Shown here in pieces: positions 51,392 through 60,310 of a stretch of 64,000 nucleotides of DNA. The DNA comes from Nocardia iowensis. GTDB lineage: Bacteria > Actinomycetota > Actinomycetes > Mycobacteriales > Mycobacteriaceae. Below the pieces are notes generated by a model. That model was not told the DNA's origin, searched no databases, and worked only from the letters and a program-made list of their open reading frames with translations. The stretch's first letter is position 1, and the number at the start of each line of letters is the position of its first letter. The position numbers and the translations under genes are program-made. The stretch lies in NCBI RefSeq assembly GCF_019222765.1, contig NZ_CP078145.1:7440001-7504000 (forward strand), read 5' to 3'.

Positions 51392-52570
51392 TCAGCCGAA
51401 GCAGTTTCCTTCGCCGCGGTAGGTGGGCACCGTCGTCCTGGTGCCGTCGGCGTCGACCAGATGCACCTTGTCGAAGCGCTCGCACAGTTCGCCCGCCTTG
51501 GCATGCCGGAACCACACCCGGTCACCGATGCGTAGTTCCGCCGCACCGGTCAGCGGGGTCTGCACTTCGCCGGTGCCCTCGGTGCCGATCAGCCGTAACC
51601 CGGTGGGCCACACCGGCTTCGGCACCCGTGAGGGGCCGGTCGGGCCGGAGGCGATGTAGCCGCCAGCGAAAACCGTTGCGATGGAAGGGGTTGGGCGGCG
51701 CAGTACCGACGTGGCGAAAAACAGTGCTGGCCTTGGCGTGAAGGACCGGTAATGGTCGAACAGCGTCGGTACGTACAGTCCGGAACCCGCGGTCACCTCG
51801 GTGACGTCCGGGTCGGCGATGCTGACCTCGATCGAGCCGGTGCCGCCGCTGTTGACGATCTCCAGCTTCCCGGTCACCGAGCGGACCGCGTCGAGTACCC
51901 GCTTACGGCGCTTGCCGATTTCCGCGGCGGACGCCCGTTTCACCAGGCGTATCGCGACATTGCTGTCGGGCAGGCCGGCGATCTGCGCCTCGTAGGTCAT
52001 CACACCGACCACCTCGAAGCCGCGGCGCAATGCCTCGCCGGCCAGGGCGGCGGCCTGCTCGGGCGTGCGCACCGGCGAGCGGCGCACGCCGAGGTGGATC
52101 GGACCGATCCGCAGCGAGGCGTCCACGTCCAGGCACACCCGTGGGCGCACCCGGTCGGTGCCGATGGCGGCGCGGATGAAGGTCAGCTGGGCGACGTCGT
52201 CGACCATCAGCGTGATGGATCGACGCAGCGTGTCGTCGGCGGCGAGTTCGGCAAGCGCCGCCCGATCAACGGTCGGGTAGCCGAGCAGGATGTCGCGGGC
52301 GCCGCACCGCGCCAGCCAGATGGCCTCGGCCAGCGAGTAGGACATGATGCCCGCGAAGCCGCCAGAAGCGGTGAGTTCACCGCCGAGCACTTCTTCGAGG
52401 ACGGCGCGACAGCGCACGGATTTGCTGGCGACCCGCACCGGGACACCGTTCGCCCGGCGCACCAGGTCGGCGGCGTTCGCACGCAATGCGGTCAGGTCGA
52501 GCGCGGCCAGCGGCGGGTCGAGCTCCGCGGTGGCCGCGTGCAGCCCCGCGATGGGAGAAGTCTCGGACAC
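51392..52570 (-). CDS. PLP-dependent amino acid deaminase/aldolase (alanine racemase fold)
   Basis: 392 residues from GTG 52570, which has GGCGGAG upstream. N-terminal alanine-racemase-like TIM barrel: ALDLTALRANAADLVRRANGVPVRVASKSVRCRAVLEEVL, with PLP Lys in ASKSVR. Then VGVMTYEAQIAGLPDS, GKLEIVNSGGTGS and the C-terminal GTGEVQTPLTGAAELRIGDRVWFRHAKAGELCERFDKVHLV. It resembles D-threonine aldolase or the YhfX-like deaminase/aldolase group; the chain ends with a HAKAGELCERF metal-type motif. It splits or deaminates a D-amino acid; substrate unknown. It is convergent with the TM0106-like gene (13-base gap). Confidence 0.85.
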   Translation of the reverse strand: MSETSPIAGLHAATAELDPPLAALDLTALRANAADLVRRANGVPVRVASKSVRCRAVLEEVLGGELTASGGFAGIMSYSLAEAIWLARCGARDILLGYPTVDRAALAELAADDTLRRSITLMVDDVAQLTFIRAAIGTDRVRPRVCLDVDASLRIGPIHLGVRRSPVRTPEQAAALAGEALRRGFEVVGVMTYEAQIAGLPDSNVAIRLVKRASAAEIGKRRKRVLDAVRSVTGKLEIVNSGGTGSIEVSIADPDVTEVTAGSGLYVPTLFDHYRSFTPRPALFFATSVLRRPTPSIATVFAGGYIASGPTGPSRVPKPVWPTGLRLIGTEGTGEVQTPLTGAAELRIGDRVWFRHAKAGELCERFDKVHLVDADGTRTTVPTYRGEGNCFG

Positions 52571-52731
52571 GACTCCGCCTCGCTGGCGCTCGGCTCCGTC
52601 ATGCCCGAAGCGGGCTGTGTCGTCGGTTCGCTCGCTGCGCTCGCTCACGAGAACAACTCAACCATCAAACTGGTCAAACGTCCAGTATTTGCGGGACCCT
52701 ATTTCCCAAGGTCACCGTGCGTCCGAGGGGA

Positions 52732-53211
52732 CTAGACCTCGGCGGCCCTGGTCGCCAGGCTGCTCACCAGATCGTCGAGCACCACCAGCATAGTTTCGTC
52801 ATTGCAATCGGCGAGCCAGCGCAACACGGTGCCTTGCAGCACCGAGACCGCGTAGGCCGCGATGGCCTCCACCGGTTCCAGCCACTGCGCGCCCGAGCGA
52901 TCGGCACACAGCTGCAGGAAGGCGGCGACTTCGGTATCCATCTCGCGGTAGGCCGCCGTCGCGGTCGGGTCGGCGATGCAGTCGGTCTGCGCTTCCCAGC
53001 GCTCACTCAGTGTCTGCACCGTCGCCGCATAGGCCTGGACCTGCTTGGACGGGGCGGCTTTGACCAGCGGCCAGTACGCGCTCACTCCGGCATGCAGTAG
53101 CACCCGAAGCGCACGCACGCCTCCATGGTCTAGTGAGGCGGCCGCCTTTTCGACGGCCTCGCAGATGGTCGGCCGTAGCCGAACCTCTGCTATGTCTCCT
53201 CGTACGCTCAA
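52732..53211 (-). CDS. TetR-like ligand-binding domain without HTH
   Basis: 159 residues from TTG 53211 with GGGAG upstream. The helical region GGVRALRVLLHAGVSAYWPLVKAAP...LSERWEAQTD...AYREMDTEVAAFLQLCADRSGAQW...VEAIAAYAVSVLQGTVLRWLADCNDE resembles the C-terminal ligand-binding half of TetR-family regulators. The preceding sequence lacks any TetR helix-turn-helix in this or the other leftward frames, and only about 30 residues precede the domain. So it is either a truncated regulator or a different helical protein. A 24-bp palindrome lies 142 bases upstream. Confidence 0.6.
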   Translation of the reverse strand: MSVRGDIAEVRLRPTICEAVEKAAASLDHGGVRALRVLLHAGVSAYWPLVKAAPSKQVQAYAATVQTLSERWEAQTDCIADPTATAAYREMDTEVAAFLQLCADRSGAQWLEPVEAIAAYAVSVLQGTVLRWLADCNDETMLVVLDDLVSSLATRAAEV

Positions 53212-53597
53212 CGACGACTCCCTCGGCGAAAAGAACTCGCGCACCCTCGTCGGCGCGACTCGTCGAACATGGCGGGCATACGCGCTGGAAACCCCAGGCT
53301 GCCCGGTCCAACGTTCATCAATGGTAGAGGGTTTTCGGGGTTTGAGAACAGGTTCAGTGGGGAATTCCAGACTGAAAGAATGTTTTGTTACCCAAACGGA
53401 ATGACGGGGAGACCACCCTGTCCTGCCCCGAATTCCCTCCCTCGGGGTCACTCTCAGCCCTGCCCGGCTGAAAAGCAGACCGTTGTCCACTGTACGGACG
53501 GACCCGAGCGACCCCCGAATCCTGTGGCCGATCACACAGGTGAACCGCGCAAAACGGTCATCTATCGGTGACCGCCGACGGCCGATAACCTGGATCG
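53212..53597. other. Divergent intergenic region
   Basis: 386 bases between the TetR-like start (leftward) and the phosphatase start (rightward). It holds the 24-bp palindrome listed next and AT-rich stretches near 53380-53400 (tgttttgttacccaaa) and 53550 that may be promoters. No gene seen. Confidence 0.5.
53353..53376. promoter_or_regulatory. 24-bp imperfect palindrome, TetR-operator-like
   Basis: TTCAGT-gg-GGAATTCC-ag-ACTGAA: both outer arms (TTCAGT/ACTGAA) and the inner GGAATTCC are exact; only two positions per side mismatch. Size and symmetry fit a TetR-type operator. It lies in the gap between the TetR-like and phosphatase genes. Confidence 0.55.
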
Positions 53598-54341
53598 GTG
53601 ACTCTCTCGCCAGCCGACCAGTACTTCATCTCCGGCACCTTCAACTTCCGAGATCTGGGCGGGCTGCGCACCGTCGACGGCGCGAAGATCCGGCCGGGCG
53701 TGCTGCTGCGCTCGGCCCAGCTGAGCGGACTCGACGAGGCGGGCTTGGCCGCCCTGCGCGAACTGCGCGTCAGCGACGTGCACGACCTGCGCGGCGAACG
53801 CGAGATCGAGCACATCGGCCACGACCGGCTGCCCGAAGGTGTCCGGCTGGCGGTCACGCCGTTCGATTCCCGGATGGCCGAGGCGCCGCCGCACCACGCC
53901 ACCCCGCAGTCGGCCTTCACCCACATGCTCGAGGTCTATCGGATGTTCCCCGCGCTGCCCGAGGCGCACGCCGCGATCGCCGCCCTCGCCGCATCCATCG
54001 CGCGCGGAGAGGGCGCGGTGCTCGTGCACTGCGCCGCGGGCAAGGACCGCACCGGCTGGGCCATCGCCACGCTGCTGCGTGCGGTCGGGGTGACCGAGGC
54101 CGACGTGCAGGCCGATTTCATGCTGAGCAACGGGGCCATCCCGGCGCTGCGCTCGATGATGACGACGAAGCTGCTCGGTGGCGAAGAGCTCTCGGTGGAT
54201 CTGCTCGGCGTGCGCGAGGAATACCTGAGCACCGCCACCGACTCGATGCACACGCTGCACGGGGACGTGGACAGCTACCTGACGACCGCCGGGATCACCC
54301 CGGAGCTGCGCGCCCGGCTGCGCGAGCGGATGCTGGAGTGA
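53598..54341 (+). CDS. Tyrosine-protein phosphatase, MptpB-like
   Basis: 247 residues from GTG 53598. Atypical PTP/lipid phosphatase like M. tuberculosis PtpB: FISGTFNFRDLGGLRTVDGAKIRPGVLLRSAQLSGLDEAG at the start, the DLRGEREIEH element, and P-loop VHCAAGKDRTG with Cys145 and Arg151 (C-x5-R). PtpB acts on phosphotyrosine, phosphoserine/threonine and phosphoinositides and is a secreted virulence factor in mycobacteria. No signal peptide is visible here. It is divergent from the TetR-like gene and 7 bases from the stop of a convergent gene. Confidence 0.9.
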   Translation: MTLSPADQYFISGTFNFRDLGGLRTVDGAKIRPGVLLRSAQLSGLDEAGLAALRELRVSDVHDLRGEREIEHIGHDRLPEGVRLAVTPFDSRMAEAPPHHATPQSAFTHMLEVYRMFPALPEAHAAIAALAASIARGEGAVLVHCAAGKDRTGWAIATLLRAVGVTEADVQADFMLSNGAIPALRSMMTTKLLGGEELSVDLLGVREEYLSTATDSMHTLHGDVDSYLTTAGITPELRARLRERMLE

Positions 54342-54348
54342 CGCAGGG

Positions 54349-55623
54349 TCATTCGTCCTGAGCCGGGCCGCGGCGCACCAGACCATCGGCGTCGATGGTG
54401 ACCTGATCGCCGGTGTGGAACCAGGTTCCGGTGAAGCGGGCCGCAGTGGTGGTCGGGTCGTTCCAGTAGCGCGGGGCGACATTCGGGCCGCGGCACAGCA
54501 GTTCGCCGTGGCCGGTCTGCGCCTTCGGTCCCCATAGCGCCAATTCCGTTCCGCCGAACGGGAATCCGAGCACCGCGTCGGTATCGACGGTGTGCTCCGA
54601 CTCGGCCGCGTCGTCGACCGCGAGGCCGATGCCGCTGGTTTCGGTGGCGCCCCAGATGGACCACTGCCGGGCCGAGGGGAACATCTCGCGCAGTTCGGCG
54701 GCCAGGTCCGCGGGGGTGGCCGGGGCCGCGGCCCGTTCGGCCCGGTGCCCGGCCTTGCTGATTCGGGTGATGCCCTCGGTGCGCAGACCTTCGCCGCGCA
54801 ACCCGTCGAGTTCGGGCAGCAGGCCCGCGAAGATTCGCGGCGTCGCCGACACCATGTCGATCCGTTCGGCCACAATGGCTTCCGCGAGGCCACGGGTGTC
54901 CCTGGCGAGAACGACGGTGCCGCCGACCGCGAAGGTCGGTAACAGTTGATCGACGCAGCCGCTGGCGTGGGCGAGTGGCAGCAACACCAGATTGCGCAGG
55001 CCGTCGGTCGGTAGGTCGAGCGCGGCGACCACCGAACGTATTGCCGACAGCAGGTTTTCGTTGGTCAGCTCAACACCCTTGGGCGCGGCAGTAGTACAGA
55101 GCGGGGTGCCGGTGGTATAGCTGAGCAGCGCCAGATCACCCAGTGCCGCACCGTCATCGATGAAGGCGGCGCCGTCGGGTAATTCGGCGCCGCGCGCGAT
55201 TTCCCGGCCCAGCACGAAATCGGCGCTGCTGTCGGCGATCACCCGCTCGGCCACCGCGTCCGGTAAGCCGTCGTGCACCAGCACGGGTACCGCGCCGCTG
55301 AGCAGCGCACCGAGAAACGCCTGCACCCAGCGCACACCGGCGGGCATGTGCACGGCGACCCGGTCGCCGTAGCCGATGCCGTGCTCCTGCAACCCGCCCG
55401 CGATCCGGGAGGCCGAGTGCCACAGCTCCCGGTAGGTGAGCCGCGGGCCGCCGACCTCGACCACGGCCTCGCGGGTGGAGAACGCGTGCACCTGCAGGTC
55501 GAGTAGCTCGGTGAGCGCCGGGGTGAGGTTGCCATAGCGCAACACTCCGTCGGCCCCGCGCGCCAGCGGGGTATCCCGGGCATGCGGACGTGACCATGGG
55601 TATTCGACAAGCAACTGCGACAT
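54349..55623 (-). CDS. Acyl-adenylating enzyme (ANL family) lacking its C-terminal subdomain
   Basis: 424 residues. N-terminal core of the ANL superfamily: TYRELWHSASRIAGGLQEHGIGYGDRVAVHMP, a P-loop-like segment LLSYTTGTPLCTTAAPKGVELTNENL (four residues longer than the usual YTSGTTGKPKGV), IWGATETSGIG (A5) and FHTGDQVTIDADGLVRRG (A7). It ends there: the C-terminal subdomain with the GRxKD hinge and catalytic Lys (about 100 residues in FadD-type enzymes) is missing, and the next gene, convergent, starts 7 bases away. Either a C-terminal deletion or a core-only enzyme. Substrate unknown. Confidence 0.8.
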   Translation of the reverse strand: MSQLLVEYPWSRPHARDTPLARGADGVLRYGNLTPALTELLDLQVHAFSTREAVVEVGGPRLTYRELWHSASRIAGGLQEHGIGYGDRVAVHMPAGVRWVQAFLGALLSGAVPVLVHDGLPDAVAERVIADSSADFVLGREIARGAELPDGAAFIDDGAALGDLALLSYTTGTPLCTTAAPKGVELTNENLLSAIRSVVAALDLPTDGLRNLVLLPLAHASGCVDQLLPTFAVGGTVVLARDTRGLAEAIVAERIDMVSATPRIFAGLLPELDGLRGEGLRTEGITRISKAGHRAERAAAPATPADLAAELREMFPSARQWSIWGATETSGIGLAVDDAAESEHTVDTDAVLGFPFGGTELALWGPKAQTGHGELLCRGPNVAPRYWNDPTTTAARFTGTWFHTGDQVTIDADGLVRRGPAQDE

Positions 55624-55715
55624 CCGTCCTCCGCGCGCCTCGAGTCAGCAGGCACTGCGACTATATGACGCGAGTCACATTTTAGCCGGGTGAGGCGATC
55701 AACGTGTCCTAGCTG

Positions 55716-56510
55716 TCACCGCCCGGTGTAGCTCGCCTTCCCCGGACCGACCTCGAGGAAGCTGCGCACCGCGCCCTTGAGGTCCGCGGTGTCGAACAGC
55801 GCGCCGGACACCTCCGGCGTCACCGAATCCGCGTGCGCCACACCACCGGAGCGCCACGCCTCGATGATCTTCTTGGTCGCCGCGTGTGCCACGGTCGGGC
55901 CCTGCGCCAGACGGTGCGTCAATTCCCTTGCGGCAGTGTCGACATCGTCGTGCACGGCGTTCACCACGCCCCACTCCGCCATGGTCGCCGCTGGGTACAG
56001 ATCGCCGGTCATCACGAATTCCCGTGCCCGGCCCGAGCCCGCGCGCTCGGCTAGCCGCTGCGGGCCGCCCATCGACGGCGTCAGCCCGACGACGGTCTCC
56101 ACCAGACCGAACTTGGCCTTCGGCGCGGCCAGAATAATGTCGCAGGCCAGCGCGATCTCGAAGGCGGCGGTCAGGGTCAGGCCGTGCGCGGCGAACACCA
56201 CCGGGCACGGCAGCGCCTCCACCGGGTGAATGATCTGCGCGAACAGGGTGCGCCACAGTTCGGCGCCCTGCTCGACCGACAACCCGTCGAAGACGTGCAC
56301 GTCGACACCGCCGGACACCAGCTTGCCCTCGGCGCGCAGCAGCACCGCGCGCGGCGGGTTGGCCGACAGTTCGGCGATGTCGTCGATCAGCGCGTCCAGC
56401 ATCGCCCGGTCGAAGAGGTTCAGCGGCGGATGGGCCAGCGTCAGCGTCGCCACCTCGGCGCCACCGTCGGTGATTTCCCGTTCCAGGCGGGTGGCCTTCG
56501 TTTCAGTCAT
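55716..56510 (-). CDS. Enoyl-CoA hydratase/isomerase family protein
   Basis: 264 residues from ATG 56510. Crotonase fold with LTLAHPPLNLFDRAMLDAL, an oxyanion region (AEGKLVSGGVDVHVF, divergent from the usual FSAGADL), KFGLVETVVGLTPSMGGPQRLAERAG (with the Glu of the catalytic pair, MGGPQRL) and AREFVMTGDLYPAATMAEWGVVNAV. Hydratase, isomerase or thioesterase is possible. It lies 92 bases upstream of the acyl-adenylating gene on the same strand, suggesting a joint acyl-CoA pathway. Confidence 0.88.
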   Translation of the reverse strand: MTETKATRLEREITDGGAEVATLTLAHPPLNLFDRAMLDALIDDIAELSANPPRAVLLRAEGKLVSGGVDVHVFDGLSVEQGAELWRTLFAQIIHPVEALPCPVVFAAHGLTLTAAFEIALACDIILAAPKAKFGLVETVVGLTPSMGGPQRLAERAGSGRAREFVMTGDLYPAATMAEWGVVNAVHDDVDTAARELTHRLAQGPTVAHAATKKIIEAWRSGGVAHADSVTPEVSGALFDTADLKGAVRSFLEVGPGKASYTGR

Positions 56511-56548
56511 TTCGTCAGACTAGGGCCTCGATCTGCGAGACTGTTCGG

Positions 56549-57571
56549 GTGACCAAGTCGGTGGAAAGCGGTTCCTACGTCGAGCCCGGCGAGTTCAAGC
56601 GAGATACGAACTACATCACCACGCGGATCACGGCCGACGGCCGCGACGGCTACCCGGTCGAGCCGGGTCGCTACCGGCTGGTCGCGGCCAGGGCCTGCCC
56701 ATGGGCGAATCGCACGCTGATCGTGCGCCGCCTGCTCGGGCTGGAGAGCGTGCTCTCGCTGGGATTGTGCGGGCCGACGCACGACAAGCTCAGCTGGACC
56801 TTCGATCTCGATCCCGGCGGCGTAGACCCGGTACTCGGTATTCCCCGGCTGCGGGACGCGTATCTGGCGCGCTTTCCGGACTATCCGCGCGGCATCACGG
56901 TGCCCGCGGTCGTCGACGTGCCGACCGGGCAAGTGGTAACCAACGACTACGCCCAGCTGACGCTCGACTTCGCCACCGAGTGGACCGCGTTCCACCGGCC
57001 GGGCGCGCCGCAGTTGTATCCCGAGGCGTTGCGCGCCGAGATCGACGAGGTGAACCAGGCGGTGTTCCGCGACGTCAACAACGGCGTCTACCGCTGCGGT
57101 TTCGCCGGGTCGCAGGATGCCTACGAGCCCGCCTACGATCGACTCTTCAACCGCTTGGACTGGCTCTCGGAACGGCTTGCGGCGCAACGTTATCTGGTCG
57201 GCGACACGATCACCGAGGCCGACGTGCGGCTGTTCACCACGCTGGCGCGGTTCGATCCGGTGTATCACGGGCACTTCAAGTGCAACCGGTCCAAGCTGAG
57301 CGAGATGCCGGTGCTGTGGGCCTACGCCCGCGACCTCTACCAGACACCCGGTTTCGGCGACACCATCGACTTCGGGCAGATCAAGACGCACTACTACGTG
57401 GTGCACACCGACATAAACCCGACCGGGATCGTGCCCAAGGGACCGGATCTGACGAACTGGCTCACCCCGCACGGCCGGGAAGCGTTGGGCGGCCGCCCGT
57501 TCGGCGACGGCACCCCGCCGCCCCCGCCCCCGCTGACCGAACGGGTGCCCGCGCTGCGCCAACCGGACTGA
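56549..57571 (+). CDS. Glutathione-S-transferase-like (Xi/YqjG class) reductase
   Basis: 340 residues from GTG 56549. It is the Xi class, like E. coli YqjG and yeast ECM4: catalytic Cys in ARACPWANR, then LSLGLCGPTHD, the TVPAVVDVPTGQVVTNDYAQL strand and VYRCGFAGSQDAYEPAYDRLFNRLDWL typical of glutathionyl-hydroquinone reductases, which reduce glutathionylated quinones. Actinobacteria have mycothiol instead of glutathione, so the thiol partner is probably mycothiol. It is divergent from the enoyl-CoA hydratase gene. The tail (345-like Pro-rich end PPPPPPLTERV) is disordered. Confidence 0.9.
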   Translation: MTKSVESGSYVEPGEFKRDTNYITTRITADGRDGYPVEPGRYRLVAARACPWANRTLIVRRLLGLESVLSLGLCGPTHDKLSWTFDLDPGGVDPVLGIPRLRDAYLARFPDYPRGITVPAVVDVPTGQVVTNDYAQLTLDFATEWTAFHRPGAPQLYPEALRAEIDEVNQAVFRDVNNGVYRCGFAGSQDAYEPAYDRLFNRLDWLSERLAAQRYLVGDTITEADVRLFTTLARFDPVYHGHFKCNRSKLSEMPVLWAYARDLYQTPGFGDTIDFGQIKTHYYVVHTDINPTGIVPKGPDLTNWLTPHGREALGGRPFGDGTPPPPPPLTERVPALRQPD

Positions 57572-57669
57572 TGGAACCGATCAGGCTGGGTACATCGTTG
57601 TCATGACGAGTTGGTGGTGGACTGTGTCCTACAGTTCAACCAGCAGACCGGAAGAGGAGGGTGCCGCCG

Positions 57670-58401
57670 ATGGTTAAAGGCGCGTTCGAGAAGACGGTGG
57701 TCCAGCTACTCGATACGGGGTCTCGCCTGCAGGCACCCGCGGTCGCCAAGTATGTCGACCGAATTCGGCGCTCCCACCCGTCGGAGAGTCCCGCGCAGAT
57801 CATCGAGCGCCTGGAAAAGCAGTACCTGCTCGCGGTGACCGGCAGCGGCAGCGCCGTCGGTGCGACGGCGGCGGTGCCCGGCGTCGGCACGGTCGCGGCC
57901 ATCGCCGCGGTCAGCGCGGAGACCACCTTCTTCATGGAGGCCTCCGCCGTGTTCACCCTCGCGGTCGCGGCCGTGCACGGCATCTCGCCGGAGGACCGGG
58001 AGCAGCGCAGGGCGCTGGTGCTCGCCGTTGTCCTCGGCGAGGGCGGGATGGAGATCGTCCAGAAGACCGTGGGCACCTCGGCGAAGAACTGGGGCACGGT
58101 GTTCGCCAATCGGATCCCCGGACTCTCCTCCATGAATGACTCGCTGCTCAAGCGGTTCATCGTTCGCTTCATCACCCGCCGCGCCGCGCTGATGGCGGGC
58201 AAGGTGGTGCCCGCCGGTATCGGTGCGGTGATCGGCGGCGTCGGCAACCGGACGATGGGCAAGACCACGATCAAGAACGCCCGCGAGGCGTTCGGGCCGC
58301 CACCGGTGGTTTGGCCCGCCGACCGGCACCTCATCGTCGACGCCGAACCGTTCACCGCGATCGACCCGACGAAGCCCCAATCGCCCACCACGCCACAGTG
58401 A
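57670..58401 (+). CDS. EcsC-family protein
   Basis: 243 residues from ATG 57670; GAGGAGG is 8 bases upstream, so the in-frame GTG 9 bases earlier is not chosen. The chain matches the EcsC fold: helical, with a hydrophobic hairpin (AVGATAAVPGVGTVAAIAAVSAETTFFMEASAVFTLAVAAVHG), and a second membrane segment (GKVVPAGIGAVIGGVGN). In Bacillus EcsC is made with the EcsAB exporter and affects secretion; here the gene is followed by an ABC ATPase and a permease with GTGA and ATGA overlaps, so an EcsC/ABC unit with similar function is inferred. Confidence 0.75.
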   Translation: MVKGAFEKTVVQLLDTGSRLQAPAVAKYVDRIRRSHPSESPAQIIERLEKQYLLAVTGSGSAVGATAAVPGVGTVAAIAAVSAETTFFMEASAVFTLAVAAVHGISPEDREQRRALVLAVVLGEGGMEIVQKTVGTSAKNWGTVFANRIPGLSSMNDSLLKRFIVRFITRRAALMAGKVVPAGIGAVIGGVGNRTMGKTTIKNAREAFGPPPVVWPADRHLIVDAEPFTAIDPTKPQSPTTPQ

Positions 58402-59399
58402 CCGCAGTGCCTCCGCTCGCCTTCTCCGTCCGCGCCCTGACCAAGCGATACGGTCTGGTTTCCGCCGTCGAGAACGTGAGTTTCACGGTTGCGTCCGGCA
58501 GCACCGCCGCCCTGGTCGGGCCGCGCGGTGCGGGCAAGACGACCATCGCACGGACCCTGCTCGGACTGCTCGAACCGACCTCGGGGACAGCGGCGGTCGC
58601 CGGGCCCGGGTCGAACCGGGCCCGCGGTGACAATGCCGAGCGGGACATCGGCTCGGCCCGCATCGTCGGCGGGGTGCTCGCGCCGCGCGGACTGCATCCC
58701 AGCCGGACCGCGCGCGACCATCTGAAGGTGTACGCGGCGGCGGTCGGAGTGCCGGACGGACGGGTCGCGGAGGTACTCGAGCTCGTCGGGCTCACCGAGG
58801 CAGCGGGGACGAAGGGCAGCGCCCTGTCGACCGGGCAGCAGACTCGGCTGGCACTGGCTACGGCCGTGCTCGGCGATCCGCCGCTGCTGATCCTGGACGA
58901 ACCGATGGACGGCCTCGACGCCGCGGAACGTGGCTGGCTGCAAGACTTTCTGCGCAGGCACACCACCCGCGGCGGCAGTGCGTTGCTGACCAGCGAGAGC
59001 CTCGCGGCGGTACTGCCCGGTGCGGACCAGGTGATCGTGTTGAACGAGGGCGCGGTGGTGTATCAGGGCAGTCCGGCCCGGCTGCGGCGCGGTCATCCCG
59101 ATCGCCTCGTCGTCGCGGCCTCCACCCCCATCGCGCTGGCGACCACGCTGGCCGCGCGCGGGTTCATCGACGCTGTGATCCGGCCGGACGGTCGGCTGGC
59201 GGTGGCCGAGGCGACCGAAGCCGATATCCGGGACGCCGCGGCGGCGGCACAGGTGCGGCTGGACAGCATCGTCCCCGACCTGATCCATCCCGACCGGGTG
59301 CTCGCCGCACTGACCAGACCCCCGAGTCCGGCGCCCTATCCCGGCCTCGCCGGGCCAGCCCATCATCCGACGCCGATGCCCTACGGGATTCCACGATGA
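58398..59399 (+). CDS. ABC transporter ATPase (drug-efflux/CcmA type)
   Basis: 333 residues from GTG 58398, overlapping the EcsC-like stop (GTGA). Motifs: Walker A GPRGAGKTT, signature LSTGQQTR, Walker B LLILDEPMDGLD and a Ser where the H-loop His usually sits (LLTSESLAAVL). After the ATPase (1-225) comes a regulatory-like tail (about 226-333) typical of DrrA/YadG members. The first Walker A residue set (G-P-R-G-A) is typical of antibiotic exporters. It supplies energy for the permease that follows with a 4-base overlap. Confidence 0.88.
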   Translation: MTAVPPLAFSVRALTKRYGLVSAVENVSFTVASGSTAALVGPRGAGKTTIARTLLGLLEPTSGTAAVAGPGSNRARGDNAERDIGSARIVGGVLAPRGLHPSRTARDHLKVYAAAVGVPDGRVAEVLELVGLTEAAGTKGSALSTGQQTRLALATAVLGDPPLLILDEPMDGLDAAERGWLQDFLRRHTTRGGSALLTSESLAAVLPGADQVIVLNEGAVVYQGSPARLRRGHPDRLVVAASTPIALATTLAARGFIDAVIRPDGRLAVAEATEADIRDAAAAAQVRLDSIVPDLIHPDRVLAALTRPPSPAPYPGLAGPAHHPTPMPYGIPR

Positions 59400-60178
59400 T
59401 CACGATTCTGCCGCCGGAGCTCGTGCCCTCCGTCAGCTCGGAGGTTCGCAAGGTCACCACGCTCCCGGCGCACCGGATCCTCCTCGGGGTGCCGCTGGTG
59501 GTCGCTCTCGTCGCGAGCATGGCCACCGCGATCATGGCGGGCAAGGCCGATCCCAAGGGTCAACCCATCACCGGCACCGCGACGGTCGGCCTGTACGTCG
59601 GCCTCGCCGTGGTGATCCTGGCCGCCGCTGTGTTCGGCGCGATCGGCAGCGGCGCCGAGTACCGCCACCACACCATGCCGATGACCGCGCTGTTCACCGC
59701 GGACCGCGACCGGCTCGCCGCCGCGAAACTTCTCGTCACCGGCGTGTTCGCGGTGGCGGCCGCACTCGCCATCGAGCTGGTTTCGCTGCTGGCGCTCTTC
59801 GCTTTCGGCCGCGGCAAATTCGACTTCGGCCTGGATCTGCTGGCCGTGCTCGGCGGCGGACTGTTCGCCGCGGTCTGCTGGTCGTTGATCGGCGCGGGAC
59901 TCGGCCTGCTGCTGCGGTCGTCGTCGACCGCCATCACGATCGTGCTCGGCTGGCTCGTCGTCGTCGAACCGCTGCTGTGGCTGGTCGCCCATGGTGTCGG
60001 TGCCAGCGGATTGGTCACCCTCTTCCCCGGCTCCGCCACCGTCAGCACCGTCGCCGTCGGCTCCTACCCCGACAGTGACTTCCTCGCTCCCACGCCCGCC
60101 GCGATCGTCGTCCTGCTGCTGTGGACCATCGGCATCGGCGGCGCGGCCTGGTGGAACCTGCGCCAGCGCGACCTCTGA
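59396..60178 (+). CDS. ABC transporter permease
   Basis: 260 residues from ATG 59396, overlapping the ATPase stop (ATGA). Six hydrophobic segments: about 26-50, 65-85, 110-135, 145-172, 178-200 and 232-255. It has the ABC-2 permease look: short cytoplasmic N-terminus, SGAEYRHHTMPMTALFTADRDR in the intracellular coupling loop. It is the membrane part of the exporter with the preceding ATPase. Substrate unknown. Confidence 0.88.
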   Translation: MITILPPELVPSVSSEVRKVTTLPAHRILLGVPLVVALVASMATAIMAGKADPKGQPITGTATVGLYVGLAVVILAAAVFGAIGSGAEYRHHTMPMTALFTADRDRLAAAKLLVTGVFAVAAALAIELVSLLALFAFGRGKFDFGLDLLAVLGGGLFAAVCWSLIGAGLGLLLRSSSTAITIVLGWLVVVEPLLWLVAHGVGASGLVTLFPGSATVSTVAVGSYPDSDFLAPTPAAIVVLLLWTIGIGGAAWWNLRQRDL

Positions 60179-60310
60179 GCCGGTGCGGGCGCTGGCCCCC
60201 TCGCGGAACAAACGGCGTGTCGGTGAGCGTCGTTATGGTCGATGGGTGTGGCGTGGGTAGGTGAGAGGGGCAAGCTGACGAACTCGGGCGTGGGGGGTCG
60301 AGTGGGGTGG

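Noticed and set aside
53212..53535. N-terminal extension of the TetR-like protein to supply an HTH
   Set aside because: The extended sequence has no helix-turn-helix and no TetR-like residues; a TTG with GGGAG fits better as start.
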